A stretch of 12,848 bases of DNA, from NCBI RefSeq assembly GCF_900766215.1, contig NZ_CAAFUQ010000029.1, positions 1-12,848 on the forward strand. Reading direction: 5' to 3'. This DNA is from an uncultured Finegoldia sp. GTDB taxonomy: Bacteria > Bacillota > Clostridia > Tissierellales > Peptoniphilaceae. Below are positions 6,887 through 12,848 of this stretch, piece by piece. The notes beneath the pieces were generated by a model that ran no database searches, was not told the origin of the DNA, and saw only the letters and a program-made list of their open reading frames with translations. The position numbers and the translations under genes are program-made. The first letter of the stretch is position 1; every line of letters begins with the position of its first letter.

Positions 6887-6978
6887 AAGAAATGTTTTTA
6901 ATCACTACATAGTGAAAAGCTTTTATCGATTAAAACACATCCGTATTTTATGGGTTTTATATATAATTAAATTTTTAT
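6887..6978 (+). promoter_or_regulatory. Possibly structured leader of the nqr operon
   Basis: The untranslated leader contains an outer pairing TTTTAATC (6896-6903) with GATTAAAA (6928-6935). This encloses a small hairpin CACTA/TAGTG (6903-6907 with 6910-6914) and the palindrome AAAAGCTTTT (6915-6924). A second short pairing is possible downstream between ATCC (6939-6942) and GGGT. No U-tract terminator is obvious, and the ribosome site (6979-6987) lies just outside. It does not match any riboswitch class that I recognise. AT-rich sequence folds easily by chance, so this is only a candidate. Confidence 0.3.
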
Positions 6979-6992
6979 AAGGGGTGAAAGGT

Positions 6993-7979
6993 TTGAAAGA
7001 GTTTTATAATAAGTATTTTATGAAACAAAAAATGATGCATCCTGTTATGTATGCTCTTTTGCCAATTGCTTTAGTGGCGATATATTTTTATGGTCTAAGA
7101 GTGTTAGCTTTATTTTTGCTAAACATAATTGTTGCATGCCTTGTTGAATATTTGTCTAATTCTAAAATATTCAAAAGAAACAAAGTATCTGAAGCAGCTA
7201 TTGTCACATCCTGTTTGTATACAATGACATTGCCACCATCAATTCCTTTTTGGATTTCAGCTGTTGGTATAGCATTTGGTATATTTTTCGGGAAGATGGT
7301 TTTTGGAGGATTTGCAAAAAATGTTTTCAATCCAGCCTTAGTGGCTCGTGTATTTATTTATGTTAATTTTCCTCAACAAATGACTATTTACTGGAACAAA
7401 GCTGTGGGTGGTTTTCCAGGAGGATTTGGAACTTACTTAACCAAATCATTGGATTCAATGACACAATCAACTCCGATGACTGCATTTAAGGTGCGCTCAA
7501 CATTTGAAACAATCCCAACAATGCTTATGGGACAAATTCCTGGTGTTATTGGCGAAACTTGTAAAGTATTGATTATAATTGGGGCAATTTACTTGATTTA
7601 TAAAAAAGTTGCAAGTTGGCAAATAATGGCTGGAAGTGTTCTTGGTTTTTGCACGTTAAGTTTAATTTTTAACGCAATGGGAGTAACTTCCGTTCCTAAC
7701 CCAATTTATGGAATGCTAATGGGTGGATTTTTGTTCGGTACAGTATTCATGGCAACAGATCCAGTTTCTGCAGCAAAGACTACTGTTGGTAAGTGGATTT
7801 ACGGGTTCATAATCGGAATTGTTACTGTAATTATCAGAGGATTTGCACTATTTGCAGGTGGTGTTATGTTTGCAGTTCTTATTGGCAACACTTTTGCACC
7901 AATAATTGATTATTGTGTAAATAAAGTTCAAGCTAATAAAAAAGCAAAAGCAAATAAGGAGGTCAAGGTTAATGGCTAA
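6993..7979 (+). CDS. nqrB: Na+-translocating NADH dehydrogenase subunit B (NqrB), short form
   Basis: NqrB is the large membrane subunit, carrying covalently bound FMN and riboflavin and lining the Na+ path. The product has 328 residues from TTG at 6993. The ribosome site AAGGGGTGA (6979-6987) lies 5 nt before it and contains an alternative in-frame GTG (6984) that is too close to be used. Family hallmarks are FGGFAKNVFNPALVARVF (104-121), a flavin-threonine site DSMTQSTPM with Thr160, ASWQIMAGSVLG (207-218) and FMATDPVSA (252-260). Compared from memory with Vibrio cholerae NqrB (415 residues), it lacks about 37 N-terminal residues and a long loop after the first helix. The paired glycines of the quinone/korormicin site appear as Ala48-Cys49, and the SGAT flavin motif is TQST. 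It is first in the operon and overlaps nqrC by 8 nt. NqrF downstream favours Nqr over the related Rnf subunit RnfD. Confidence 0.9.
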   Translation: MKEFYNKYFMKQKMMHPVMYALLPIALVAIYFYGLRVLALFLLNIIVACLVEYLSNSKIFKRNKVSEAAIVTSCLYTMTLPPSIPFWISAVGIAFGIFFGKMVFGGFAKNVFNPALVARVFIYVNFPQQMTIYWNKAVGGFPGGFGTYLTKSLDSMTQSTPMTAFKVRSTFETIPTMLMGQIPGVIGETCKVLIIIGAIYLIYKKVASWQIMAGSVLGFCTLSLIFNAMGVTSVPNPIYGMLMGGFLFGTVFMATDPVSAAKTTVGKWIYGFIIGIVTVIIRGFALFAGGVMFAVLIGNTFAPIIDYCVNKVQANKKAKANKEVKVNG

Positions 7980-8577
7980 GAAAAAATCAGTCGTATATCC
8001 AGTAATTTTTATGTTGGGATTGACACTAGTTTTGACATTAGCGTTGGCTTTGTTAAATCATGTTACAACTCCTACAATAGAATTCAATCAAGATATCGAA
8101 TTAAAACAAAAGATTTTGAATGTATTTAATATCTTACCTGAAGATACTTCTGCATCAAACATTGACAAGACTTTCAAAGACAATGTCGAAGAAGAAGACT
8201 ATAAGGGTAATAAACTTTACATTTTAAAACAAGATGGCGAAGAAAAAGCTTATGCAGTTCCTATCAACGGACCTGGTCTTTGGGGTTCTATTAGTGGATA
8301 TGTAGGAATAACTAAAGATATGAAAAAAATCGTTGGTATTGAATTTATCAAACAAGACGAAACTCCTGGTTTGGGTGGACGTATTACAGAAAATGAATAC
8401 AAAAACCAATACAGAGATTTGGATATTTCAAAACCAGTAGATGGTAAAATTGTAATCAATAAACCTGCTAATGGCGGTAACATTGATGCTATAAGTGGTG
8501 CTACTCAAACATCTACATTTGTTGTTAATATGATAAATGAAGATGTTAATGAATTTATTAAGAATGGAGGTAAATAA
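7972..8577 (+). CDS. nqrC: Na+-translocating NADH dehydrogenase subunit C (NqrC), FMN-binding
   Basis: The product has 201 residues, with one N-terminal membrane anchor (about 9-28) and an extracytoplasmic FMN-binding domain. The domain shows GPGLWGSISGYVGI (100-113), DETPGLGGRI (129-138) and the flavin attachment motif SGATQTS (175-181). Thr178 is the expected phosphoester link to FMN, added in this family by the ApbE flavin transferase, which is not in this window. NqrC shuttles electrons between the membrane iron centre of NqrD/E and the FMN of NqrB. It is shorter than the roughly 257 residues of Vibrio NqrC, closer to RnfG in size. The ATG at 7972 lies inside the end of nqrB (TAA at 7977-7979), with AAGGAGG at 7956-7962. 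The stop overlaps the next ATG as TAATG, indicating translational coupling. Confidence 0.93.
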   Translation: MAKKKSVVYPVIFMLGLTLVLTLALALLNHVTTPTIEFNQDIELKQKILNVFNILPEDTSASNIDKTFKDNVEEEDYKGNKLYILKQDGEEKAYAVPINGPGLWGSISGYVGITKDMKKIVGIEFIKQDETPGLGGRITENEYKNQYRDLDISKPVDGKIVINKPANGGNIDAISGATQTSTFVVNMINEDVNEFIKNGGK

Positions 8578-9191
8578 TGGCTAGTTCAAATAAATATTCT
8601 AAATTATTAAAAAACGGATTGCTCGATGACAACCCTGTTCTTATACAAGTTATTGGGATTTGTTCAACATTAGCTGTTACTAACCTTTGTATGAACTCTT
8701 TGGTAATGGGTCTTGCATTAGCTTTCGTTACGGGATGCTCATCATTTCTGATAAGTTTACTAAGAAAGGTAACTCCAAAACACATTCGTATGATGGTTCA
8801 AGTGTTTATTATAGCTTTCTTCGTTATTATTGTAGATATTTTCTTGAAAGCTTATATGCCAGAAATGAGCAAAACTCTGGGACCTTATGTAGGATTGATT
8901 ATTACAAACTGTATAATCATGGGACGTGCAGAAGCTTTTGCAATTAGTAACGATCCTGTAAGTAGTTTTGTAGATGGTGTGGCATCTGGATTGGGTTATA
9001 CTGTAGTACTTGTGCTTATAGCTTTAATCAGAGAATTATTGGGATTCGGTAGTGTATTTGGATTCAGAATAATGCCTGAAAGTTTTGTGCCTTGGACAAT
9101 GATGGTTATGCCACCAGCAGCATTCTTCATTTTACCTATTGTTATGTGGATTGCTAATGCTCATCTTAAAAAGGAAGGAGATGCTAAGTAA
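8577..9191 (+). CDS. nqrD: Na+-translocating NADH dehydrogenase subunit D (NqrD)
   Basis: The product is a 204-residue membrane protein of six predicted helices. Two conserved cysteines sit in half-helices: Cys29 in QVIGICSTLAVTN and Cys112 in LIITNCIIMGRAEAFA. Together with the pair in NqrE they ligate the iron centre in the middle of the membrane that passes electrons from NqrF to NqrC. Both positions match those of the Vibrio protein as I remember it. The C-terminal part holds GLGYTVVLVLIALIRELLG, also characteristic. It overlaps nqrC and nqrE by one base each (TAATG), with GGAGGT at 8566-8571 as ribosome site. No key residue is missing, so electron transfer through this subunit should be normal. 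Confidence 0.95.
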   Translation: MASSNKYSKLLKNGLLDDNPVLIQVIGICSTLAVTNLCMNSLVMGLALAFVTGCSSFLISLLRKVTPKHIRMMVQVFIIAFFVIIVDIFLKAYMPEMSKTLGPYVGLIITNCIIMGRAEAFAISNDPVSSFVDGVASGLGYTVVLVLIALIRELLGFGSVFGFRIMPESFVPWTMMVMPPAAFFILPIVMWIANAHLKKEGDAK

Positions 9192-9775
9192 TGACAATTA
9201 GTCCTTTAGTTATATTTTTTGCATCAATCTTTACTTCAAACATGATTTTCTCAAACTTTTTGGGAATGTGTTCATTCATAGCAGTAAGTAAAGAAATTGA
9301 AACTGCAACAGGATTGGGAATAGCTGTAACATTCGTATTGACAATCACAACTATAATCAACTTTTTCTTATACAAATTAGTTGTTAGATTTAATATAGAA
9401 TATTTGAGATATATAATATTTATTATATCGATAGCAGCATTTGTTCAATTATTGGAAATGATTTTGGAAAAATACATTCCGAACTTGTATTACGCATTGG
9501 GAATTTTCTTGCCACTTATCACAGTAAACTGTGCGATTTTAGGGGTAAGTTTGTTCATGGTAATCAGAAACTACAACTTCTTGCAAACAGTTGGATTTGC
9601 AATAGGAAGTGGACTTGGTTGGATGCTAGCAATTGTATCAATGGCTGGAATTAGATCCAAAATCAAAGATTCATCTGTGCCAAAAGGTCTCCAAGGATCT
9701 CCTCTAACTTTAATTATAACTGGAATCATGGCGATGGCATTCATCGGATTCTCTGGTATAGTTCAAATATCATAA
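9191..9775 (+). CDS. nqrE: Na+-translocating NADH dehydrogenase subunit E (NqrE)
   Basis: The product is a 194-residue membrane protein, paralogous to NqrD and inserted in the opposite orientation. Iron-ligand cysteines are Cys27 in NFLGMCSFIAVSK and Cys114 in LPLITVNCAILG. Further family blocks are YALGIFLPLITVN (101-113) and GSGLGWMLAIVSMAGIR (138-154). The segment near 66-72 is shorter than in Vibrio NqrE, which carries a longer loop there. The ATG overlaps the nqrD stop by one base, and the ribosome site AAGGAG is at 9175-9180. The TAA at 9773-9775 runs into the AAGGAGG site of nqrF. Distinguishing NqrE from RnfA by sequence alone is difficult; the NqrF partner settles it. Confidence 0.94.
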   Translation: MTISPLVIFFASIFTSNMIFSNFLGMCSFIAVSKEIETATGLGIAVTFVLTITTIINFFLYKLVVRFNIEYLRYIIFIISIAAFVQLLEMILEKYIPNLYYALGIFLPLITVNCAILGVSLFMVIRNYNFLQTVGFAIGSGLGWMLAIVSMAGIRSKIKDSSVPKGLQGSPLTLIITGIMAMAFIGFSGIVQIS

Positions 9776-9784
9776 GGAGGAATC

Positions 9785-10900
9785 ATGGGACAAATAATTA
9801 TAACAACAATTGTAGTGTCTGTGTTATGTGCATTATTTGCATTGCTACTTTCATTTGCAGATAAATACATTGCAGATTATGGTGAAGTAAAACTAACTAT
9901 TAATAACGATAAAGAATTTACGGTAGATGGTGGAGATAGTTTATTATCTACACTTAGAAACCAAAAAGTATTCATTCCATCAGCTTGTGGTGGAAAAGGA
10001 TCATGCGGTTACTGTAAAGTAAAAGTTTTGGATGGAGCAGGTCCTGTACTTGCTACAGAAAAACCAATGTTAACAGAAGATGAACTTAACGATAGCGTTA
10101 GATTATCTTGTCAAGTAAAAGTTAAAAAAGATATTTCGATTCAAATTCCAGAAGAATTATTTAATGTAAAAGAATACGAAACAACTCTTGTTGAAAAGTT
10201 ACCTTTGACTGATAGAATAACTAAGTTTAGATTTGAACTTCCAGAAGGAGAAACAATCAAATTTAAGCCAGGTCAATATGTACAATTAAAAGCAGAAGAA
10301 TATCCAAAAGGCGATGGATATGAAGGATCAGATGAAGAAGTATTCAGAGCATATTCTATTGCATCTAGTATTAAAGATGAAAAACATATAGAATTGTTAA
10401 TTGGTTATACCAAGGGTATCTGTACAACTTATTGCCATAAAGTTCTTAAAGAAGGCGATAAGGTTACTATTAATGGTCCTTATGGTGATTTCTACTATCA
10501 TGATGAAGATACTGAAATTATATTGGGAGCAGCTGGAACTGGCTTCGCACCAATAAGATCTATCCTTAACCATATGAGAGATCATGATGTTAAGAGAAAA
10601 GCAAGATTCTACTTTGGGGCCAAAACTCCAGATGATTTATTCTTGTTAGATGAATTGAAAGAATTTGAAGAAGATTTGTACGATTTCAAATTTATCCCAG
10701 TATTGTCAAGAACAACTCCTGAAATGAATTGGGAAGGAGAAACTGGACATGCTGACGATGCAATCAAGAAATATTGCAAAGAAACTGGTAAGAACAGCTC
10801 AGCTTACCTATGCGGTTCACCAAGAATGATAGAGTCTTTGACAAAAGCATTGAACGAAGTTGGAGTAACTGACGACAGAATTTATTACGATAACTTCTAA
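9785..10900 (+). CDS. nqrF: Na+-translocating NADH dehydrogenase subunit F (NqrF), NADH-oxidising reductase
   Basis: NqrF is the electron entry subunit, oxidising NADH with FAD and passing electrons to a 2Fe-2S cluster. The product has 371 residues. One membrane helix (about 4-24) tethers it to the membrane. A plant-type ferredoxin domain follows with Cys68, Cys74, Cys77 and Cys109 (CGGKGSCGYC plus RLSCQV). The FAD domain has RAYSIAS (188-194) and GPYGDF (231-236). The NAD domain has GAAGTGFAPIRS (248-259) and LCGSPRMI (342-349), and the protein ends in YYDNF with the aromatic that stacks on flavin. It is about 37 residues shorter than Vibrio NqrF (408). The ATG is 4 nt after AAGGAGG (9774-9780), which overlaps the nqrE stop. 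It is the last gene before a strong terminator. Its presence identifies the operon as Nqr, since Rnf complexes use RnfB and RnfC instead. Confidence 0.96.
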   Translation: MGQIIITTIVVSVLCALFALLLSFADKYIADYGEVKLTINNDKEFTVDGGDSLLSTLRNQKVFIPSACGGKGSCGYCKVKVLDGAGPVLATEKPMLTEDELNDSVRLSCQVKVKKDISIQIPEELFNVKEYETTLVEKLPLTDRITKFRFELPEGETIKFKPGQYVQLKAEEYPKGDGYEGSDEEVFRAYSIASSIKDEKHIELLIGYTKGICTTYCHKVLKEGDKVTINGPYGDFYYHDEDTEIILGAAGTGFAPIRSILNHMRDHDVKRKARFYFGAKTPDDLFLLDELKEFEEDLYDFKFIPVLSRTTPEMNWEGETGHADDAIKKYCKETGKNSSAYLCGSPRMIESLTKALNEVGVTDDRIYYDNF

Positions 10901-10905
10901 AATAC

Positions 10906-10957
10906 AAAGATCGATTGAAAACTGATTGTGAGTCAGAATTCAATCGATCTTTTTTTT
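10906..10957 (+). terminator. Strong terminator of the nqr operon, shared with the convergent nitroreductase gene
   Basis: AAAGATCGATTGAA (10906-10919) pairs perfectly with TTCAATCGATCTTT (10939-10952). Inside, CTGA (10922-10925) can pair with TCAG (10933-10936) across symmetric AA/AA internal loops. A run of eight T follows (10950-10957). The tract overlaps the stop codon of the minus-strand nitroreductase gene (10958-10956). On the minus strand the hairpin is followed by a weaker T-rich stretch, so it may serve both genes. Confidence 0.9.
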
Positions 10958-11459
10958 AGATAAATTTAGTTTTAAATTTGTTTGGCTTGATTTTTGGGGT
11001 TTCTTCGCTGTGACCTAAAGCAAGTGCACAAGTTATTTCATAATCATCATCGATGTCTATAGATTCTAAGAATTTTCTAATATGTTTGCTATCATAAGAA
11101 TCATAAAATTGATTAATCCAAACATTTGCTACATTTAATTCACAAGCTTTTAACATCATATTTTGCATTATACATCCACAGTCGAATTTTCTATTTCTGT
11201 TATCGTGTGGACTCAAAATCAAAATTATATTTTTGCAATTATAAAATCCGTTGTAGTTTTCATTGTTTAAGTGCTTTCTGATGGATTTTAATAAATTTTC
11301 GATTGTACTATCATCAGAAATAGCGACGATTATGTTGTCTTGTTTATTCATACCGGTTGGAGCATAGGTTCCAGCTTCTACGATTTTTTTCATATTTTCT
11401 AGTGATACTTTTTTATATTTAAATTTTCTTCTCGATCTTCTGTTTTTGATAATATCCAT
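10956..11459 (-). CDS. Small nitroreductase-family (FMN) protein
   Basis: The product has 167 residues, at the short end of the nitroreductase family. It starts with the typical phosphate-binding pattern NRRSRRKFKYKKV (6-18). KIVEAGTYAPTGMNKQ (25-40) contacts FMN in relatives, and DCGCIMQNMMLKACELNVANVWI (93-115) is the conserved dimer/FMN helix. The C-terminal EITCALALGHSEETP (141-155) is also usual. Members reduce nitro groups, flavins or quinones with NAD(P)H; the physiological substrate cannot be told from sequence. The ATG at 11459 has AGGAGG seven bases upstream. The gene is divergent from the ThrE-like pair (44 bp between start codons) and converges on nqrF. Several cysteines (75, 94, 96, 106, 144) are present, but no 4Fe-4S ferredoxin motif is seen. 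Confidence 0.85.
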   Translation of the reverse strand: MDIIKNRRSRRKFKYKKVSLENMKKIVEAGTYAPTGMNKQDNIIVAISDDSTIENLLKSIRKHLNNENYNGFYNCKNIILILSPHDNRNRKFDCGCIMQNMMLKACELNVANVWINQFYDSYDSKHIRKFLESIDIDDDYEITCALALGHSEETPKIKPNKFKTKFI

Positions 11460-11473
11460 AATTGCCTCCTATA

Positions 11474-11482
11474 TGTTATAAT
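11474..11482 (+). promoter_or_regulatory. Extended -10 promoter of the ThrE-like pair
   Basis: TGTTATAAT gives TGn plus a perfect TATAAT (11477-11482). No -35 is found at the normal distance; TTGATA at 11446-11451 is 25 bp away. A start near 11489 leaves only a few bases before GGAGGAG (11492-11498). No clear promoter was found for the divergent nitroreductase gene. Confidence 0.5.
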
Positions 11483-11503
11483 TTTAATACTGGAGGAGAT
11501 ATT

Positions 11504-12298
11504 TTGCAATTTGTTAAAACAAAAGAAGATTGCCAAAATCTAATGGATGTCGTCGCTGACACTGCAAGAATTTTGCTCGAGAGTGGTGCAGAAACATATC
11601 GTGTAGAAGATACAGCTTTTAGAATGAGTAAAAGTATTCAAAAAGTTAATAAAATAAATGTATTTGTATCTTATACATGTATCATTATATGTTTGAGTTT
11701 TGATTTTGGAGATCTTGTAACTATGAGAAGGACAATTCCAAAGGCAACTAATTTGTGGAAAATTCATCAAATCAATAATTTTTCTAGAAATTTTGTAAAG
11801 GATGAATACACAATGGATGAGTCTATTAAAATAATTAATGATATAGATAATAGAACTGTAGATAAAAAAATGTATATTTTAGGAGCAGCAGCGGCATCTG
11901 GATTATTTGCACATCTATTAGTAGGCGGTATTATTGAACCAATTGTGGCATTTTTTATATCTATATTAGAAATGCTTGTTTTCAGATTTTTTCAAAGAAA
12001 AGAAAATCCGCAGTTTGTTAATACATATGTAACAGTAGCTTTTATGACTTTTTTAACATTGGTTACACTAAAAATATTTGGCGTATTTGATATAGCTTTG
12101 GATATGAACAGTATAATAGTTGGATGTATAATGCCATTTGTCCCAGGTGTATCTATCACAAACTCGGTTAGAGATGTACTAAGTGGAGATCTTTTATCGG
12201 GGATAAGTTCTATGATTAATGCGATAATAACAGCTTTGAGTATTGCACTTGGTGTTGGTAGTATATTGTACTTTGCAGTAATGATGGAGGCGATTTAA
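11504..12298 (+). CDS. ThrE/YjjP-type exporter subunit (DUF1212 family)
   Basis: The product has 264 residues from TTG at 11504, placed 5 nt after GGAGGAG (11492-11498). An open frame runs back to 11462 but precedes the promoter and ribosome site. The N-terminal cytoplasmic part holds ESGAETYRVEDT (26-37), the signature of the ThrE N-terminal family. About five membrane helices follow from residue 123, including PFVPGVSITNSVRDVLSGDL (211-230), the conserved re-entrant-like block. In Corynebacterium one ThrE protein exports threonine and serine. In many bacteria the two halves are separate genes, and the E. coli pair YjjP/YjjB has been linked to succinate export. The partner half is the next gene, coupled by a TAATG overlap. 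Substrate here is unknown: threonine/serine or a dicarboxylate. Confidence 0.88.
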   Translation: MQFVKTKEDCQNLMDVVADTARILLESGAETYRVEDTAFRMSKSIQKVNKINVFVSYTCIIICLSFDFGDLVTMRRTIPKATNLWKIHQINNFSRNFVKDEYTMDESIKIINDIDNRTVDKKMYILGAAAASGLFAHLLVGGIIEPIVAFFISILEMLVFRFFQRKENPQFVNTYVTVAFMTFLTLVTLKIFGVFDIALDMNSIIVGCIMPFVPGVSITNSVRDVLSGDLLSGISSMINAIITALSIALGVGSILYFAVMMEAI

Positions 12299-12792
12299 TG
12301 TTTTTTATAATAATAGAATCAATAATTTCTTCATTAGCAACATTAGGATTTTCTCTGTTTTATGATTCTCCCAAGAAATCATATAAGATAGTAATGATAT
12401 CTGGTTTTGTAGCTTGGTTTGTTTACAAATATTTAACGATAATTTTAAATAACAAATTTATAGCGGCACTATTTGCATCAATTGTAGTAGGAATAATAGG
12501 GGAGATAGCATCAAGGAAAATTCATATGCCAGTTACTGTTTTTGTAATACCAGGAATCATATCATTAGTACCAGGGGCAGACATGTATTACACAATGTAC
12601 TATACAATACAACAAAATTCTAAATTAGCTTTTTCACACGCTAGAAATGCAATGCTATTTGCAGCAAGTATAGCACTTGGAATACTTGTAGCCTCGTTAT
12701 CATCAAGGTCTATAAAGCACAATACAATCGAACATTTACAGACCAATTCATTATTTAAAATAAAAAACAAAAAAACACTTGACAAAAAATAA
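12298..12792 (+). CDS. ThrE/YjjB-type exporter subunit (DUF3815 family)
   Basis: The product has 164 residues with four to five membrane helices and a basic C-terminal tail (KIKNKKTLDKK). The motif IPGIISLVPGADMYYTMYY (84-102) mirrors the VPG block of the partner subunit and is diagnostic for this family. Its ATG overlaps the stop of the upstream YjjP-like gene by one base, with GGAGG at 12286-12290. The two proteins are expected to form one membrane exporter. The last codons (Leu-Asp-Lys) overlap the -35 element of a promoter reading out of the window, so the coding end and a downstream control region are compressed together. Confidence 0.87.
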   Translation: MFFIIIESIISSLATLGFSLFYDSPKKSYKIVMISGFVAWFVYKYLTIILNNKFIAALFASIVVGIIGEIASRKIHMPVTVFVIPGIISLVPGADMYYTMYYTIQQNSKLAFSHARNAMLFAASIALGILVASLSSRSIKHNTIEHLQTNSLFKIKNKKTLDKK

Positions 12793-12807
12793 AAACCTTG
12801 ATATTAT
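12779..12807 (+). promoter_or_regulatory. Consensus promoter at the 3' end of the ThrE-like pair, reading out of the window
   Basis: A perfect TTGACA (12779-12784), 17 bp, then TATTAT (12802-12807). The -35 lies inside the last codons of the upstream gene. The predicted start is near 12814, within the terminator-like hairpin at 12812-12836. What it drives is outside the window. Confidence 0.5.
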
Positions 12808-12811
12808 AAAT

Positions 12812-12836
12812 AAGCACTTTAAGTTAAGTGCTTTTT
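12812..12836 (+). terminator. Terminator of the ThrE-like pair
   Basis: AAGCACTT (12812-12819) pairs perfectly with AAGTGCTT (12826-12833) around a 6-nt loop, followed by T to 12836. It begins 20 nt after the TAA stop. The U-tract is short, so efficiency may be moderate. Confidence 0.75.
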
Positions 12837-12848
12837 AAATTACTTAAA

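Noticed and set aside
6993..10900. Reading the operon as an Rnf (ferredoxin:NAD) complex
   Set aside because: NqrD/NqrE and NqrB/NqrC resemble Rnf subunits in sequence and length, but the last gene is a 2Fe-2S/FAD/NADH reductase (NqrF), and neither RnfB nor RnfC is present.
6711..10957. Shared ATCGAT core in the terminators at 6711 and 10906 as a repeat element
   Set aside because: Only the short core is shared, and loops and flanks differ; self-complementary ATCGAT arises easily in hairpins.
12298..12792. Possible truncated ThrE caused by a frameshift between the two exporter genes
   Set aside because: The TAATG junction has its own GGAGG ribosome site, and the two-gene form is common in bacteria, so this is the normal split arrangement.
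1..12848. CRISPR array, tRNA or rRNA genes, phage or defence module
   Set aside because: No regularly spaced repeats, no tRNA-like cloverleaf with CCA-proximal pattern, no rRNA signatures and no recognisable phage or defence proteins were seen on either strand.

Overview
The window is AT-rich DNA from a low-GC Gram-positive anaerobe. Strong AGGAGG-type ribosome sites, a T-box leader, many AGA/ATA codons, GTG/TTG starts, CWB2-type wall-binding repeats and a sodium-pumping NADH dehydrogenase operon point to Peptoniphilaceae/Tissierellia, most probably Finegoldia magna or a close relative. That assignment rests on recognising protein families, not on a database match.

Layout. (1) 1-116: the left-hand remnant of an IS3-family element on the minus strand (first 20 codons of OrfA plus the terminal inverted repeat). 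It lies against what looks like half of a rho-independent terminator (121-132). (2) 144-2045, minus strand: a two-gene unit of a small DUF5684-like membrane protein followed by a secreted protein with three CWB2 repeats and a C-terminal C39-type cysteine peptidase-like domain. (3) 2046-2414: divergent control region with a minus-strand promoter, two candidate plus-strand promoters and an isoleucine T-box leader with its attenuator. (4) 2415-5522: ileS of the long IleRS2 type, with an inverted class I signature (GIHH in place of HxGH). (5) 5652-6704: an MprF/YbhN-like membrane protein with its own promoter and terminator. (6) 6742-10957: a promoter, a roughly 100-nt leader with possible structure, then nqrB-nqrC-nqrD-nqrE-nqrF, tightly coupled and closed by a strong hairpin. 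No nqrA is present here. (7) 10956-11459, minus strand: a small nitroreductase-family flavoprotein converging on the nqr terminator. (8) 11504-12792: a split ThrE/YjjP-YjjB-type exporter pair, then a consensus promoter and a terminator at the window end.

How the genes work together. NqrF would take electrons from NADH through FAD and a 2Fe-2S centre. NqrD and NqrE hold the membrane-embedded iron site. NqrB and NqrC carry threonine-linked FMN, and the complex pumps Na+. The missing nqrA, the short NqrB N-terminus and the loss of the paired glycines of the Vibrio quinone site together suggest a variant complex whose electron acceptor is not the usual ubiquinone. IleS is controlled by uncharged tRNA-Ile and is predicted to be strongly mupirocin-resistant. 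No CRISPR array, rRNA or tRNA gene, or phage module was seen.
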